6,853 nt of DNA from an uncultured Collinsella sp. (GCA_900554465.1 USHF01000079.1:1-6853); one strand, 5' to 3'. Numbered from the stretch's first letter, positions 1-5,925 are shown. The notes: generated by a model from the letters alone, not told the origin. Numbers and translations: made by a program.

Positions 1-49
1 ACGAGATCTGCGCATGTCTCGTGGGCTCGGAGATGTGTATAAGAGACAG
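1..49 (+). other. Sequencing-library adapter (P7 tail, index, Nextera Read 2 / Tn5 mosaic end)
   Basis: This stretch is not genomic. Bases 1-7 (ACGAGAT) match the end of the Illumina P7 oligo, and bases 8-15 (CTGCGCAT) fill the 8-base i7 index slot and look like a standard Nextera index. Bases 16-49 match the Nextera Read 2 transposase adapter, ending in the 19-bp Tn5 mosaic end at 31-49. Genomic sequence starts at about base 50. Translation through it gives the well-known artefact peptides MGSEMCIRDS and GLGDVYKRQ in two frames. Confidence 0.98.
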
Positions 50-50
50 C

Positions 51-638
51 CCGTGGAAGGCGGCGCTTTCCCGCACCTGCACGGGACGCGTGCTCACCGT
101 GGGGCCGGGCCTCAAGACCGGCATGCCCGTACACTACGACGATCCGGCCGAGATCGGCCCCGACCGCATTGCCGACGCCGTGGCGGCCCGTGCCGTCTAC
201 GGCTCTCCGTGCATCGTGATCGACTTGGGTACCACGACCAATATCGAGGTCATCGACGCGCGCGGCACCTTTGTGGGCGGCGTCATCGCGCCGGGTCTGG
301 CGCTTGGCGCCCGCTCGCTTTCGGCTGCTGCGGCGCGTCTGCCGCAGGTCGAGCCCTCGGCACCCACGCATGTGATCGGCCGCAACACGCGCGAGGCCAT
401 GCGTTCGGGCGTGGTTCTGGGCGAGGTGGCCCGCATCGACGGCATGCTCGACATGGTGCTCGCCGAGATGCGCGCGACCAAGGCCGCGGGGGAGGGCGAC
501 GTGCCCATCGTCATTACCGGCGACGATGCCGAGGCGCTCGCGTCGCTGGTCGGCCACAGCCTGACGGTAGACGACGCGCTGACGTTGCGAGGACTCGCCG
601 AGCTCTACCGCATCAACCAAAAGCCCCGCCGCGTGTAA
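51..638 (+). CDS. coaX: Type III pantothenate kinase, 5'-truncated by the contig end
   Basis: CoaX phosphorylates pantothenate with ATP, the first step of coenzyme A synthesis, in the cytosol. It belongs to the ASKHA fold and, in the family, needs a monovalent cation. The 195 genomic residues hold the catalytic GxDR motif (GPDR, fragment residues 36-39), the phosphate-binding loop IDLGTTTN (57-64), the GGVIAPG segment (76-82), and the typical IGRNTREAMRSG stretch (109-120). Near the C-terminus is LTLRGLAELYRIN (177-189), close to the family consensus. Family members have about 255-270 residues, so roughly 60-70 N-terminal residues are missing, including the first DxGNT phosphate loop. The reading frame continues upstream to an ATG at 21, but that ATG and its ten codons are adapter. 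One oddity is TGDDA (156-160), where most relatives have TGGxA. Stop is TAA at 636-638. Confidence 0.9.
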   Translation, partial: PWKAALSRTCTGRVLTVGPGLKTGMPVHYDDPAEIGPDRIADAVAARAVYGSPCIVIDLGTTTNIEVIDARGTFVGGVIAPGLALGARSLSAAAARLPQVEPSAPTHVIGRNTREAMRSGVVLGEVARIDGMLDMVLAEMRATKAAGEGDVPIVITGDDAEALASLVGHSLTVDDALTLRGLAELYRINQKPRRV

Positions 639-651
639 AAGTGAGGGCGCC

Positions 652-676
652 GGTGGGACAAACGCCCCCCACCTTT
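652..676 (+). terminator. Possible weak terminator hairpin after coaX
   Basis: GGTGGG (652-657) can pair with CCCACC (668-673) around a 10-base loop, followed by only TTT. A competing stem, GGGCG (645-649) with CGCCC (663-667), is equally possible. It lies 13 bases after the coaX stop and just before the comEB promoter candidate. The short T-run makes it a weak call. Confidence 0.3.
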
Positions 677-680
677 CACC

Positions 681-689
681 TGCTACAAT
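681..689 (+). promoter_or_regulatory. Candidate extended -10 promoter of the dCMP deaminase gene
   Basis: TGCTACAAT fits an extended -10 (TGn followed by TACAAT, 684-689). I see no good -35 at 16-18 bases upstream. Transcription would start near 696, leaving a leader of about 28 bases before the ATG at 724. The motif overlaps an upstream in-frame ATG at 688, which argues against using that ATG as the start. Confidence 0.4.
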
Positions 690-723
690 GGGTCAAACTA
701 TTGCGATTACGGAGGTGTCTGCC

Positions 724-1248
724 ATGTCGGACGATCTTCATCAAACTTCGTCAGGCAAGCGCCTGGACGTCATTAGCTGGGACGAGTTCTTTATGAGCGT
801 GGCCATCGCCGCACAGCGCCGCAGCAAGGACCCCAACACGCAGGTGGGTGCGTGCATCGCCAGCACCAACCACCGTATCCTTTCGGTGGGCTACAACGGT
901 ACGCCCTCGGCGCTCAACGACGACTTTTTCCCGTGGGGTACGAGCGACGACCCGCTGCAGGACAAGCACAACTACGTGGTCCATGCCGAGGCCAACGCCG
1001 TGCTCAACTACCGTGGCTCGCTCAAGGACCTCGAGGGTTCCACGGTCTACGTCACGCTGTTCCCGTGCCACGACTGCGCCAAGATTTTGGCGCAGGTGGG
1101 TGTGGGCGAGGTTGTCTACCTGGACAACAAGTACGCCGACACCGACGACGGCCGCATCAGCCGCCGCATTCTCGACTCCTGCGGTATTAGCTACCGCCAG
1201 GTTATCGTCGATGTTCACATCGGTACCGAGGGGCAGGCTCAGCAGTAG
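724..1248 (+). CDS. comEB: dCMP deaminase (ComEB-type cytidine/deoxycytidylate deaminase)
   Basis: This is a 174-residue zinc-dependent deaminase of the dCMP deaminase family. It converts dCMP to dUMP in the cytosol and so feeds thymidylate synthesis. The zinc site is complete: HAE at 87-89 (His ligand and proton-shuttle Glu) and PCHDC at 114-118 (two Cys ligands). Further family blocks are SKDPNTQVGA (34-43) and GYNGTP (56-61). Length is normal for the family. The start at 724 is chosen because GGAGGTG (711-717) lies six bases upstream. A longer in-frame start at 688 would add 12 residues but has no ribosome binding site and sits inside a -10-like box. The name comEB comes from the Bacillus com locus; no competence genes are seen here, so the role is most simply nucleotide metabolism. 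Confidence 0.93.
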   Translation: MSDDLHQTSSGKRLDVISWDEFFMSVAIAAQRRSKDPNTQVGACIASTNHRILSVGYNGTPSALNDDFFPWGTSDDPLQDKHNYVVHAEANAVLNYRGSLKDLEGSTVYVTLFPCHDCAKILAQVGVGEVVYLDNKYADTDDGRISRRILDSCGISYRQVIVDVHIGTEGQAQQ

Positions 1249-1277
1249 CGCGTGACAATGCCAGCTGGTAACAACAG

Positions 1278-1310
1278 GCAGCTAAAAGATCCCCGTCCCA
1301 AATTGACTGC
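1278..1310 (-). repeat. Degenerate REP-like hairpin (copy D) after comEB
   Basis: GCAGCTAA (1278-1285) faces TTGACTGC (1303-1310). Four pairs form at the base, then one C/A mismatch, a T-G wobble and two A-T pairs. The 17-base loop read on the minus strand holds TTTGGGACGGGGATCTT. That resembles the loop core GGGACAGG of the hairpins at 2629-2665 and 2707-2745. The element begins 29 bases after the comEB stop. The stem is imperfect, so membership in the family is an inference from the loop. Confidence 0.45.
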
Positions 1311-1382
1311 TCGTGAAAGTCGTGTCCGCGCGCATGGATGGCTCGTGAGCGGGTACATGGCTGTAGTAACATAGCCCCTGTC

Positions 1383-1398
1383 CGCGGGCGTGCCCGCG
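1383..1398. promoter_or_regulatory. GC-rich palindrome in the leader of the NifU-like gene
   Basis: CGCGGGC (1383-1389) and GCCCGCG (1392-1398) are perfect inverted repeats separated by GT. In RNA this would fold as six pairs with a CGTG tetraloop. It ends 10 bases before the AAAGGAG ribosome binding site (1409-1415) of the next gene. It could be a dyad operator or a leader hairpin. The following TTATTG is too poor in T for a terminator. The function is not known. Confidence 0.4.
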
Positions 1399-1420
1399 TT
1401 ATTGTGAGAAAGGAGCCCCT

Positions 1421-1699
1421 GTGGCTGTTAACGAAGAGCTGCTTAAGAAGGTTCTTGAAGAGATTCGCCCCAACCTGCAGGCCGACGGCGGCGATATGGA
1501 GTATGTGGGTGTTGACGACGAGGGCGTCGTCAAACTGGAGCTGCAGGGTGCCTGCGCCGGCTGCCCTATGAGCGCGCTGACCCTGTCCATGGGTATCGAG
1601 CGTATCCTCAAGGAGCATGTGCCCGGCGTTACCCGTGTCGAGCAGGTTAATGCCTCCGGCGAGACCGACGACCTGTACGACGAGTACGCGCCGTTCTAA
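1421..1699 (+). CDS. NifU C-terminal-domain Fe-S cluster scaffold/carrier protein
   Basis: This 92-residue protein consists of a single NifU C-terminal (Nfu) domain. Such proteins hold or carry an iron-sulfur cluster and hand it to target enzymes in the cytosol. The start matches family form (IRPNLQADGGDMEYV, residues 15-29), and the cluster-binding CxxC is CAGC at 45-48 followed by the usual P-M-S. The acidic tail DDLYDEYAPF is extra to the core. Start is GTG at 1421 with AAAGGAG (1409-1415) five bases upstream. It stands alone, with no SUF or Isc genes beside it. A weak -10-like TAACAT lies at 1367-1372, without a clear -35, and two direct copies of GCTCGTGA lie at 1309 and 1341. The gene may be labelled nfu/nifU-like; I do not assign a firm symbol. 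Confidence 0.92.
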   Translation: MAVNEELLKKVLEEIRPNLQADGGDMEYVGVDDEGVVKLELQGACAGCPMSALTLSMGIERILKEHVPGVTRVEQVNASGETDDLYDEYAPF

Positions 1700-1748
1700 G
1701 ATGCGAAAGCTGCGGACGGCATACTCCGCATAGACGTTACGCCCAAAT

Positions 1749-1783
1749 ATGCGGCTGCGAGCGCAAGGCCCGCGGCCGCATTT
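1749..1783 (+). terminator. Probable rho-independent terminator after the NifU-like gene
   Basis: ATGCGGCTGCG (1749-1759) pairs with CGCGGCCGCAT (1771-1781), 11 pairs including one G-T wobble, around an 11-base loop. The stem is GC-rich and is followed by TT and then GTAT, so the T-tract is short. A smaller hairpin precedes it: TGCGGA (1711-1716) with TCCGCA (1725-1730). Together they fill most of the gap before lgt, whose ribosome binding site starts at 1797. The element could also act as a leader hairpin of lgt. Confidence 0.45.
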
Positions 1784-1808
1784 GTATGTAGGGAGTAGGA
1801 GGGTCGAC

Positions 1809-2630
1809 ATGCTCAACGACTTCTACCATATGCTTGATCCCGTCGCGATTTCGGCGGGGCCCATCACGATTTACTGGTATGGTCTGGCCTATGTGGTCGG
1901 AGCTCTGCTCACGGCGGTCGTCATGTATCGCACGCAGCGTCGCTGGGGCTTTAGCATCACGATTGACGACCTGACGAGCGTCGTGGTCGGTGTGGTCTTT
2001 GGCCTTATCATCGGCGCCCGCCTGTTCTACGTCATCTTTTACGGCGACGGCTACTACTGGGCACATCCGCTCGAGATCTTTGCCACCAACGAAGGCGGCA
2101 TGAGCTTCCACGGTGGCCTGGTCGGCGGCATTATCGGCGGCATCATCGTTTGCCGCATGTATAAGCTCGACGCATGGACTCTGGCAGACCTTGCTGTCAT
2201 CGGCGCGCCGCTGGCCTTGTGTCTGGGCCGTTGTGCCAACTTTGTCAACGGTGAGCTGTGGGGCAAGCCGACCGATCTGCCCTGGGGTGTAGTCTTTGGC
2301 GGGACTGCGGGCGATATGCCGCGTCACCCCTCCCAACTCTACGAGGCATTTCTTGAGGGCATTGTGCTCTTCTGCATCCTGCAGGTGCTCAGCCGCAAAA
2401 AGCCGTTGCTGCCCCAGGGCACGTTTATGGGCGTGTTTGTGATGGGTTACGGCATCGTCCGCTTCCTCGTCGAGTTCGTGCGCGTGCCCGATGCCCAGCT
2501 GGGCTATCTGCTGGGCGGCGTCATCACGATGGGTCAGCTGCTGAGCCTTCCGCTCGTGATTGCGGGCCTGGCGCTCGTCATCTTTGCCCTCCGCCGCAAC
2601 CGTCCCCAGCGCATCTACCTCGACTCCTAA
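1809..2630 (+). CDS. lgt: Prolipoprotein diacylglyceryl transferase
   Basis: Lgt is a polytopic membrane enzyme. It moves the diacylglyceryl group of phosphatidylglycerol onto the lipobox cysteine of prelipoproteins, the first step of lipoprotein maturation. The 273-residue protein carries the family landmarks in order: IYWYGLAY in the first membrane segment (21-28), the essential HGG loop (MSFHGGLVGG, 98-107), and the signature GRCANFVNGELWG (140-152) with the conserved Arg141 and Asn144. These are followed by HPSQLYE (173-179) and the C-terminal arginine motif RFLVEFVR (218-225). About seven hydrophobic segments are visible. The start at 1809 has AGGAGG (1797-1802) six bases upstream. An in-frame ATG at 1749 would add 20 charged residues and lies in the hairpin described above, so it is rejected. 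The TAA stop overlaps the stem of the next repeat. Confidence 0.97.
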   Translation: MLNDFYHMLDPVAISAGPITIYWYGLAYVVGALLTAVVMYRTQRRWGFSITIDDLTSVVVGVVFGLIIGARLFYVIFYGDGYYWAHPLEIFATNEGGMSFHGGLVGGIIGGIIVCRMYKLDAWTLADLAVIGAPLALCLGRCANFVNGELWGKPTDLPWGVVFGGTAGDMPRHPSQLYEAFLEGIVLFCILQVLSRKKPLLPQGTFMGVFVMGYGIVRFLVEFVRVPDAQLGYLLGGVITMGQLLSLPLVIAGLALVIFALRRNRPQRIYLDS

Positions 2631-2665
2631 CCACCACAAAGGGGACAGGCACTTTTGTGGTGGTT
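2629..2665 (+). repeat. REP-like hairpin, copy A (loop GGGGACAGG), right after lgt
   Basis: AACCACCACAAA (2629-2640) and TTTGTGGTGGTT (2654-2665) form a perfect 12-bp stem with a 13-base loop that contains GGGGACAGG. The first two stem bases are the last two bases of the lgt stop codon. The next copy (2707-2745) lies inverted 41 bases on. The stem is not GC-rich and no T-run follows, so it is not a classic terminator. It could still block exonucleases at the lgt mRNA 3' end. Confidence 0.8.
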
Positions 2666-2667
2666 TG

Positions 2668-2703
2668 CTGGGCAACGATGACAGAACCGTAACGTTTCCC
2701 CAG
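2668..2703. repeat. Imperfect central palindrome between REP-like copies A and B
   Basis: CTGGG (2668-2672) pairs with CCCAG (2699-2703), then AACG (2674-2677) with CGTT (2693-2696), with a small internal loop (C against TC) and a 15-base apical loop. It fills the spacer between the two head-to-head hairpins, so nearly all of 2629-2745 can fold as three adjacent stem-loops. Paired repeats with a spacer are the layout of a BIME. This central stem is the weakest of the three. Confidence 0.45.
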
Positions 2704-2706
2704 ATA

Positions 2707-2745
2707 AAACCTGCCAAAATAAACCTGTCCCTTTTTGGCAGGTTT
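2707..2745 (-). repeat. REP-like hairpin, copy B, inverted partner of copy A
   Basis: AAACCTGCCAAAA (2707-2719) and TTTTGGCAGGTTT (2733-2745) form a perfect 13-bp stem with a 13-base loop. On the minus strand the loop reads AGGGACAGGTTTA, the same core as copy A in opposite orientation. The stem sequence differs from that of copy A in many places, yet pairing is kept on both sides. It ends 20 bases before the GTG start of the next gene and so would lie in or before its leader. Confidence 0.8.
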
Positions 2746-2765
2746 CTAGAAAGGCTCTTTGGACT

Positions 2766-4949
2766 GTGAAGGATTCCGATCTCTCCACAACGGCTGCGCG
2801 CGACGCGGCCCGCATCGTCTGGTTTAAGCGCTACCCCGCCAAGCAGACGCTCATCGCATTTCTGCTCGCGCTGTTGGCGACCACGGCGTTTTCCATCGAT
2901 CCCGCCCCGGTGTCGAGCAACGCAGTCTTGGCGATTGACCCCAAAGCCTCGGGCATGCTGTACGTGTGCTACGAGGTGCTCCTCTCGTTTGCCGGCCATA
3001 CCGACGCGGTCATGCTGCTTGCGCTTGCCTGCCTGCTCACGCTGCCGTTTCGCTACGTATTCTTTGGCCGTGGCGACACCTGGCGCCCGTCGATCATTCT
3101 GCCGTCGCTGTTTTTCGCCATCTGCATGGTGTTCGGCCGCAGCTACGACCTCACCGACTCGGCCGAGATTGTTCTTGGCGACAAGGCCCGCATCATCTGT
3201 GCCTGGATTGGCGGCGCGGGCTGGATGCTCTTGGCGATCGTTGCCTTCTACCTGGCTTTTGAGTGTCTAGATTGGCTGAGCTCTCGGCGCATTCCGTTTT
3301 CCGAAGCGCACTTTGGCCGCGTATGGCGTGTGGCTCACGCCGTGCTCTCGGCCCATCCCTTTGCCGGGCCCTTCCTGGTGCTTATGATCGCCTGGGCGCC
3401 CACGCTCATCGCTTCGCTGCCCGGCCTTTTTATGGGAGATACGGGTGCGCAGATTCGCCAGTGGTTCAACTATCCCAACGGCACGAGCGACTACCTGCGC
3501 CTACTCAACCCCAATGTCCTGCTCAACGGGCATCACCCGGTCGTGCACACGGCCATTATCGGCTCGTGCGTTCAACTGGGGCTTTCGGTCTTTAACAGCG
3601 CCAATGCGGGGCTTGCCATCTACACCTGCGCTCAGTTCGTCATTACGGCCGCCTGCATGGCCTATTCCGTCTCGTCGCTGCGCAAACTGGGCGTGAGCCT
3701 GCCGGTCCGCGGCGTGATCTTGCTGTTCTTTGTGTTTATGCCCATGTTCTCTAACTACGCGGCCCTGCTCACCAAAGACGTGCTCTTTGCCGACGCGTTT
3801 TTGGTGCTGTTGGTGCAGACCGTGAAGCTCGTGGCCTGCGGCCTGCCCCGTCGCGATGCCAATGCCGAGCGTGCGGGCGAGAAGGCCCCCGTGCTCTTTG
3901 CGCGCCATGACTGGCTGTTGTTTGCGCTTGCTGCCATGGGTTCCACGTTTTTGCGCAATGGAGGCCTGGTGTTTCCGCTGGCGGCGTGTATGATCGCGGC
4001 GGCGTTTTGCGCATGGGATGCACATGTCGCTCGTCGTGCGGCTAAGCAGACGGGCACCGCGGTCTCATGCGTCACGCCGCGATTCCGCTGGGTTGGCGTC
4101 CTCGCGGTGCTCGCGCTCTGCCTTGCCTCTAATATGTACTTCACCAAGGTCTTTATGCCGGCGCACGACATCACGCCCGGCTCCAAGCGCGAAATTCTCT
4201 CGATTCCGTTCCAGCAGACGGCTCGTTTCGTTCAAAAGCACGATGGCCTCAACTCGGGTGTCAACCCCACGGTAAAGGAGGACGGCACCATCGTGGAGGC
4301 GCCCTGCGACGGTTTGGTGACCGACGAGGAGCGCGTCGTGATCGATCGCGTGCTCAAGTACGAGAACCTGGGCCGCCGCTACAACCCTGACAAGTCCGAT
4401 GCCGTCAAGAACTGCTTTAACGAGTACGCCTCGCAGGAGGACATCAAGGCCTATTTTGAGGTCTGGGCGCAGATGTTCAAAAAGGATCCCGAGTGCTATA
4501 TCTCGGCGCTCATCAATAACTATTACGGCTACTTTTATCCGAGTGCCCGCGATGCCTGGGTCTACAGCACGCCGCGTAGTGCCGAGATCATGGCGCGTCC
4601 CGACAACCTCAAGTACTTCGACTTCCATCCGGTTGACAGCAACGTGGTGCGCTGGTGTGACCACCTGATCAATCTGTACCGTGTGGCGGTGCAGCGCATC
4701 CCGTTTATTTCGCTCACCATGAGCTCGGCCACCTATGTGTGGATCATGATTGCCGTGGTGGTCTACCTGCTGCGTCGTCATTCATGGCGTGCGCTGGCGA
4801 TCTGGGTGCCGCTGTTGGGCGTGCTCGCCGTGTGCCTGATTGGTCCGTGCAACGGCTCGACCTACATGCGCTACCTGTATCCGGTCATCGCCTGCATGCC
4901 CTTCGCCATCGGCGCCACCGTCACCCGCAGCGACTTCCTCTGGTCCTAA
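2766..4949 (+). CDS. Large polytopic membrane protein, DUF6020 / GT-C glycosyltransferase-like
   Basis: This 727-residue integral membrane protein resembles the DUF6020 family, which looks like GT-C glycosyltransferases acting on lipid-linked sugars at the outer face of the membrane. That activity is inferred, not shown. About 11-13 hydrophobic segments are visible, including residues 27-43, 80-100, 108-124, 143-165, 201-219, 262-275, 284-301, 315-334, 338-356, 382-416, 442-457, 655-669 and 677-693. The first long loop, LPGLFMGDTGAQIRQWF (218-234), carries an acidic residue (Asp225) where GT-C enzymes place their catalytic one. It is followed by HHPVVHT (256-262), TKDVLF (336-341) and LRNGG (396-400). 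A large soluble domain spans about 461-650, then come two or three C-terminal segments with MRYLYP (701-706). Start is GTG at 2766, with GAAAGG (2749-2754) eleven bases upstream, rather far. The gene is alone between two REP-like elements, and no sugar genes flank it. Confidence 0.8.
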   Translation: MKDSDLSTTAARDAARIVWFKRYPAKQTLIAFLLALLATTAFSIDPAPVSSNAVLAIDPKASGMLYVCYEVLLSFAGHTDAVMLLALACLLTLPFRYVFFGRGDTWRPSIILPSLFFAICMVFGRSYDLTDSAEIVLGDKARIICAWIGGAGWMLLAIVAFYLAFECLDWLSSRRIPFSEAHFGRVWRVAHAVLSAHPFAGPFLVLMIAWAPTLIASLPGLFMGDTGAQIRQWFNYPNGTSDYLRLLNPNVLLNGHHPVVHTAIIGSCVQLGLSVFNSANAGLAIYTCAQFVITAACMAYSVSSLRKLGVSLPVRGVILLFFVFMPMFSNYAALLTKDVLFADAFLVLLVQTVKLVACGLPRRDANAERAGEKAPVLFARHDWLLFALAAMGSTFLRNGGLVFPLAACMIAAAFCAWDAHVARRAAKQTGTAVSCVTPRFRWVGVLAVLALCLASNMYFTKVFMPAHDITPGSKREILSIPFQQTARFVQKHDGLNSGVNPTVKEDGTIVEAPCDGLVTDEERVVIDRVLKYENLGRRYNPDKSDAVKNCFNEYASQEDIKAYFEVWAQMFKKDPECYISALINNYYGYFYPSARDAWVYSTPRSAEIMARPDNLKYFDFHPVDSNVVRWCDHLINLYRVAVQRIPFISLTMSSATYVWIMIAVVVYLLRRHSWRALAIWVPLLGVLAVCLIGPCNGSTYMRYLYPVIACMPFAIGATVTRSDFLWS

Positions 4950-4950
4950 C

Positions 4951-4983
4951 TTGGTGCATTGGGGTCAGGTTTCTTTGCACCAA
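4951..4983 (+). repeat. REP-like hairpin, copy C, right after the DUF6020-like gene
   Basis: TTGGTGCA (4951-4958) and TGCACCAA (4976-4983) make a perfect 8-bp stem around a 17-base loop holding GGGGTCAGGTTTCTT. The loop matches copy B on the minus strand (GGGACAGGTTTATTTT) with few changes. The element begins two bases after the stop codon. A second core-like stretch, AAAGGGGACA (4982-4991), follows at once, with no partner stem that I can find, and may be a truncated further copy. Confidence 0.7.
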
Positions 4984-5058
4984 AGGGGACATCATCACGA
5001 CGCCTTCATTTTGGGGTTTATCTCGCAGGCTAGTAGGTATATCATAACGACGTTTGTT

Positions 5059-5064
5059 TATATT
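5059..5064 (+). promoter_or_regulatory. Candidate -10 box of yebC
   Basis: TATATT sits in the most AT-rich part of the gap (about 5035-5064), and transcription would begin near 5071, giving a leader of about 43 bases. No convincing -35 is seen 16-18 bases upstream. Another AT-rich choice is TATCAT at 5040-5045. This is a weak call. Confidence 0.25.
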
Positions 5065-5113
5065 GCCCGAGCATCTGCGCTGGGCTTTAGGTCGAAACCG
5101 ATAGGAGACACGT

Positions 5114-5920
5114 ATGTCCGGACACTCTAAGTGGGCCACAACCAAGCATCGTAAGGGCGCGCAGGACGCCAAGCGTTCCGCCCTCTTCTCCAAGCTCAGC
5201 CGCAACATCACTGTTGCTGCCCGTCTCGGCGGTGACCCGCTGCCCGAGAACAACGCCAGCCTCGCCGCTGCCGTTGCCAAGGCCAAGGCTCAGTCCATGC
5301 CTAAGGACAAGATCAAGTCCGCTATCGACAAGGCTTTTGGTTCGGGTGCTGACGCCGCCGTCTACGAGAACATCGTGTACGAGGGCTACGGTCCCGCCGG
5401 TGTCGCCGTCTACGTCGACTGCCTGACCGACAACCGCAACCGTACCGCCGCTGATGTCCGTTCCGCCTTCTCCCACGCTGGTGGCAACCTGGGCACCTCC
5501 GGCTCCGTCGCCTTCCAGTTTGAGCGCAAGGGCCAGATCGTCGTCGCCAAGGAGATCCTGGATGAGAACGCCAAGAAGGAGACCATGATCGCCAACGGTG
5601 CTGCCGGTGACGAGGATGAGTTCATGATGGCTATCGCCGAGGCCGGTGGCGAGGACTACGAGGATGCCGGCGAGGAGTGGATCGTCTGGACTGCTGCCAA
5701 CGAGGTCATGGCTGTCTCCAAGGCGCTCGAGGAGCAGGGTGTCCAGGTCAAGGGCTCCGAGACCACCATGGTCCCGACCACCCCGACCGAGGTTTCCGGC
5801 GCCGACGCCAAGAAGGTCCAGCGCCTCATCGACCGTCTTGAGGAGCTCGACGACGTCCAGGACGTCTACAGCACCATGGACATGACCGACGAGGTCATCG
5901 CTGCCCTCGAGGAGGAGTAG
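5114..5920 (+). CDS. yebC: YebC/PmpR family regulatory protein
   Basis: YebC/PmpR proteins are cytosolic. They were first described as DNA-binding regulators, and some members have since been linked to relief of ribosome stalling at proline runs; which applies here is unknown. The 268-residue protein starts with the family signature MSGHSKW followed by KHRKGAQDAKR (11-21). It then has the MPKDKI helix block (62-67), YEGYGPAGVAV (89-99), CLTDNRNRT (103-111) and GGNLGTSGSVAFQF (123-136). It is about 20 residues longer than the usual 240-250; the extra length appears to lie around 150-215 and in the acidic EEE tail. ATG at 5114 has AGGAGA (5103-5108) five bases upstream. Codon use is more biased than in its neighbours (Asn is always AAC as far as I read, Lys AAG), which suggests high expression. 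A strong terminator follows, so it is likely monocistronic. Confidence 0.96.
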   Translation: MSGHSKWATTKHRKGAQDAKRSALFSKLSRNITVAARLGGDPLPENNASLAAAVAKAKAQSMPKDKIKSAIDKAFGSGADAAVYENIVYEGYGPAGVAVYVDCLTDNRNRTAADVRSAFSHAGGNLGTSGSVAFQFERKGQIVVAKEILDENAKKETMIANGAAGDEDEFMMAIAEAGGEDYEDAGEEWIVWTAANEVMAVSKALEEQGVQVKGSETTMVPTTPTEVSGADAKKVQRLIDRLEELDDVQDVYSTMDMTDEVIAALEEE

Positions 5921-5925
5921 CGCCA

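Noticed and set aside
688..690. Upstream ATG as the start of comEB
   Set aside because: It has no ribosome binding site and lies in a TACAAT box. The ATG at 724 has GGAGGTG at proper spacing and gives the usual family length.
14..796. Long open frame on the + strand starting in the adapter (260 codons)
   Set aside because: Its start is adapter sequence, it overlaps coaX and comEB in another frame, and it encodes Arg/Ala/His-rich low-complexity protein typical of out-of-frame GC-rich DNA.
1303..1308. TTGACT as a -35 box for the NifU-like gene
   Set aside because: No -10-like sequence lies 16-18 bases downstream; that area is GC-rich.
1749..1751. Upstream ATG as the start of lgt
   Set aside because: It would add 20 charged residues before the first membrane segment and lies in a hairpin arm. 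The ATG at 1809 has AGGAGG six bases away.
2629..2745. Small CRISPR-like array from the repeated hairpins
   Set aside because: There are only two copies, inverted rather than direct, with different stems and no spacer periodicity or cas genes.
1737..2999. 420-codon open frame on the minus strand across lgt and the DUF6020-like start
   Set aside because: It is antisense to lgt, runs through the repeat hairpins, and is rich in His, Asp, Gln and Arg with no recognisable domain.
4065..4781. 238-codon minus-strand open frame inside the DUF6020-like gene
   Set aside because: It is a shadow of the sense codons, with no ribosome binding site or domain.
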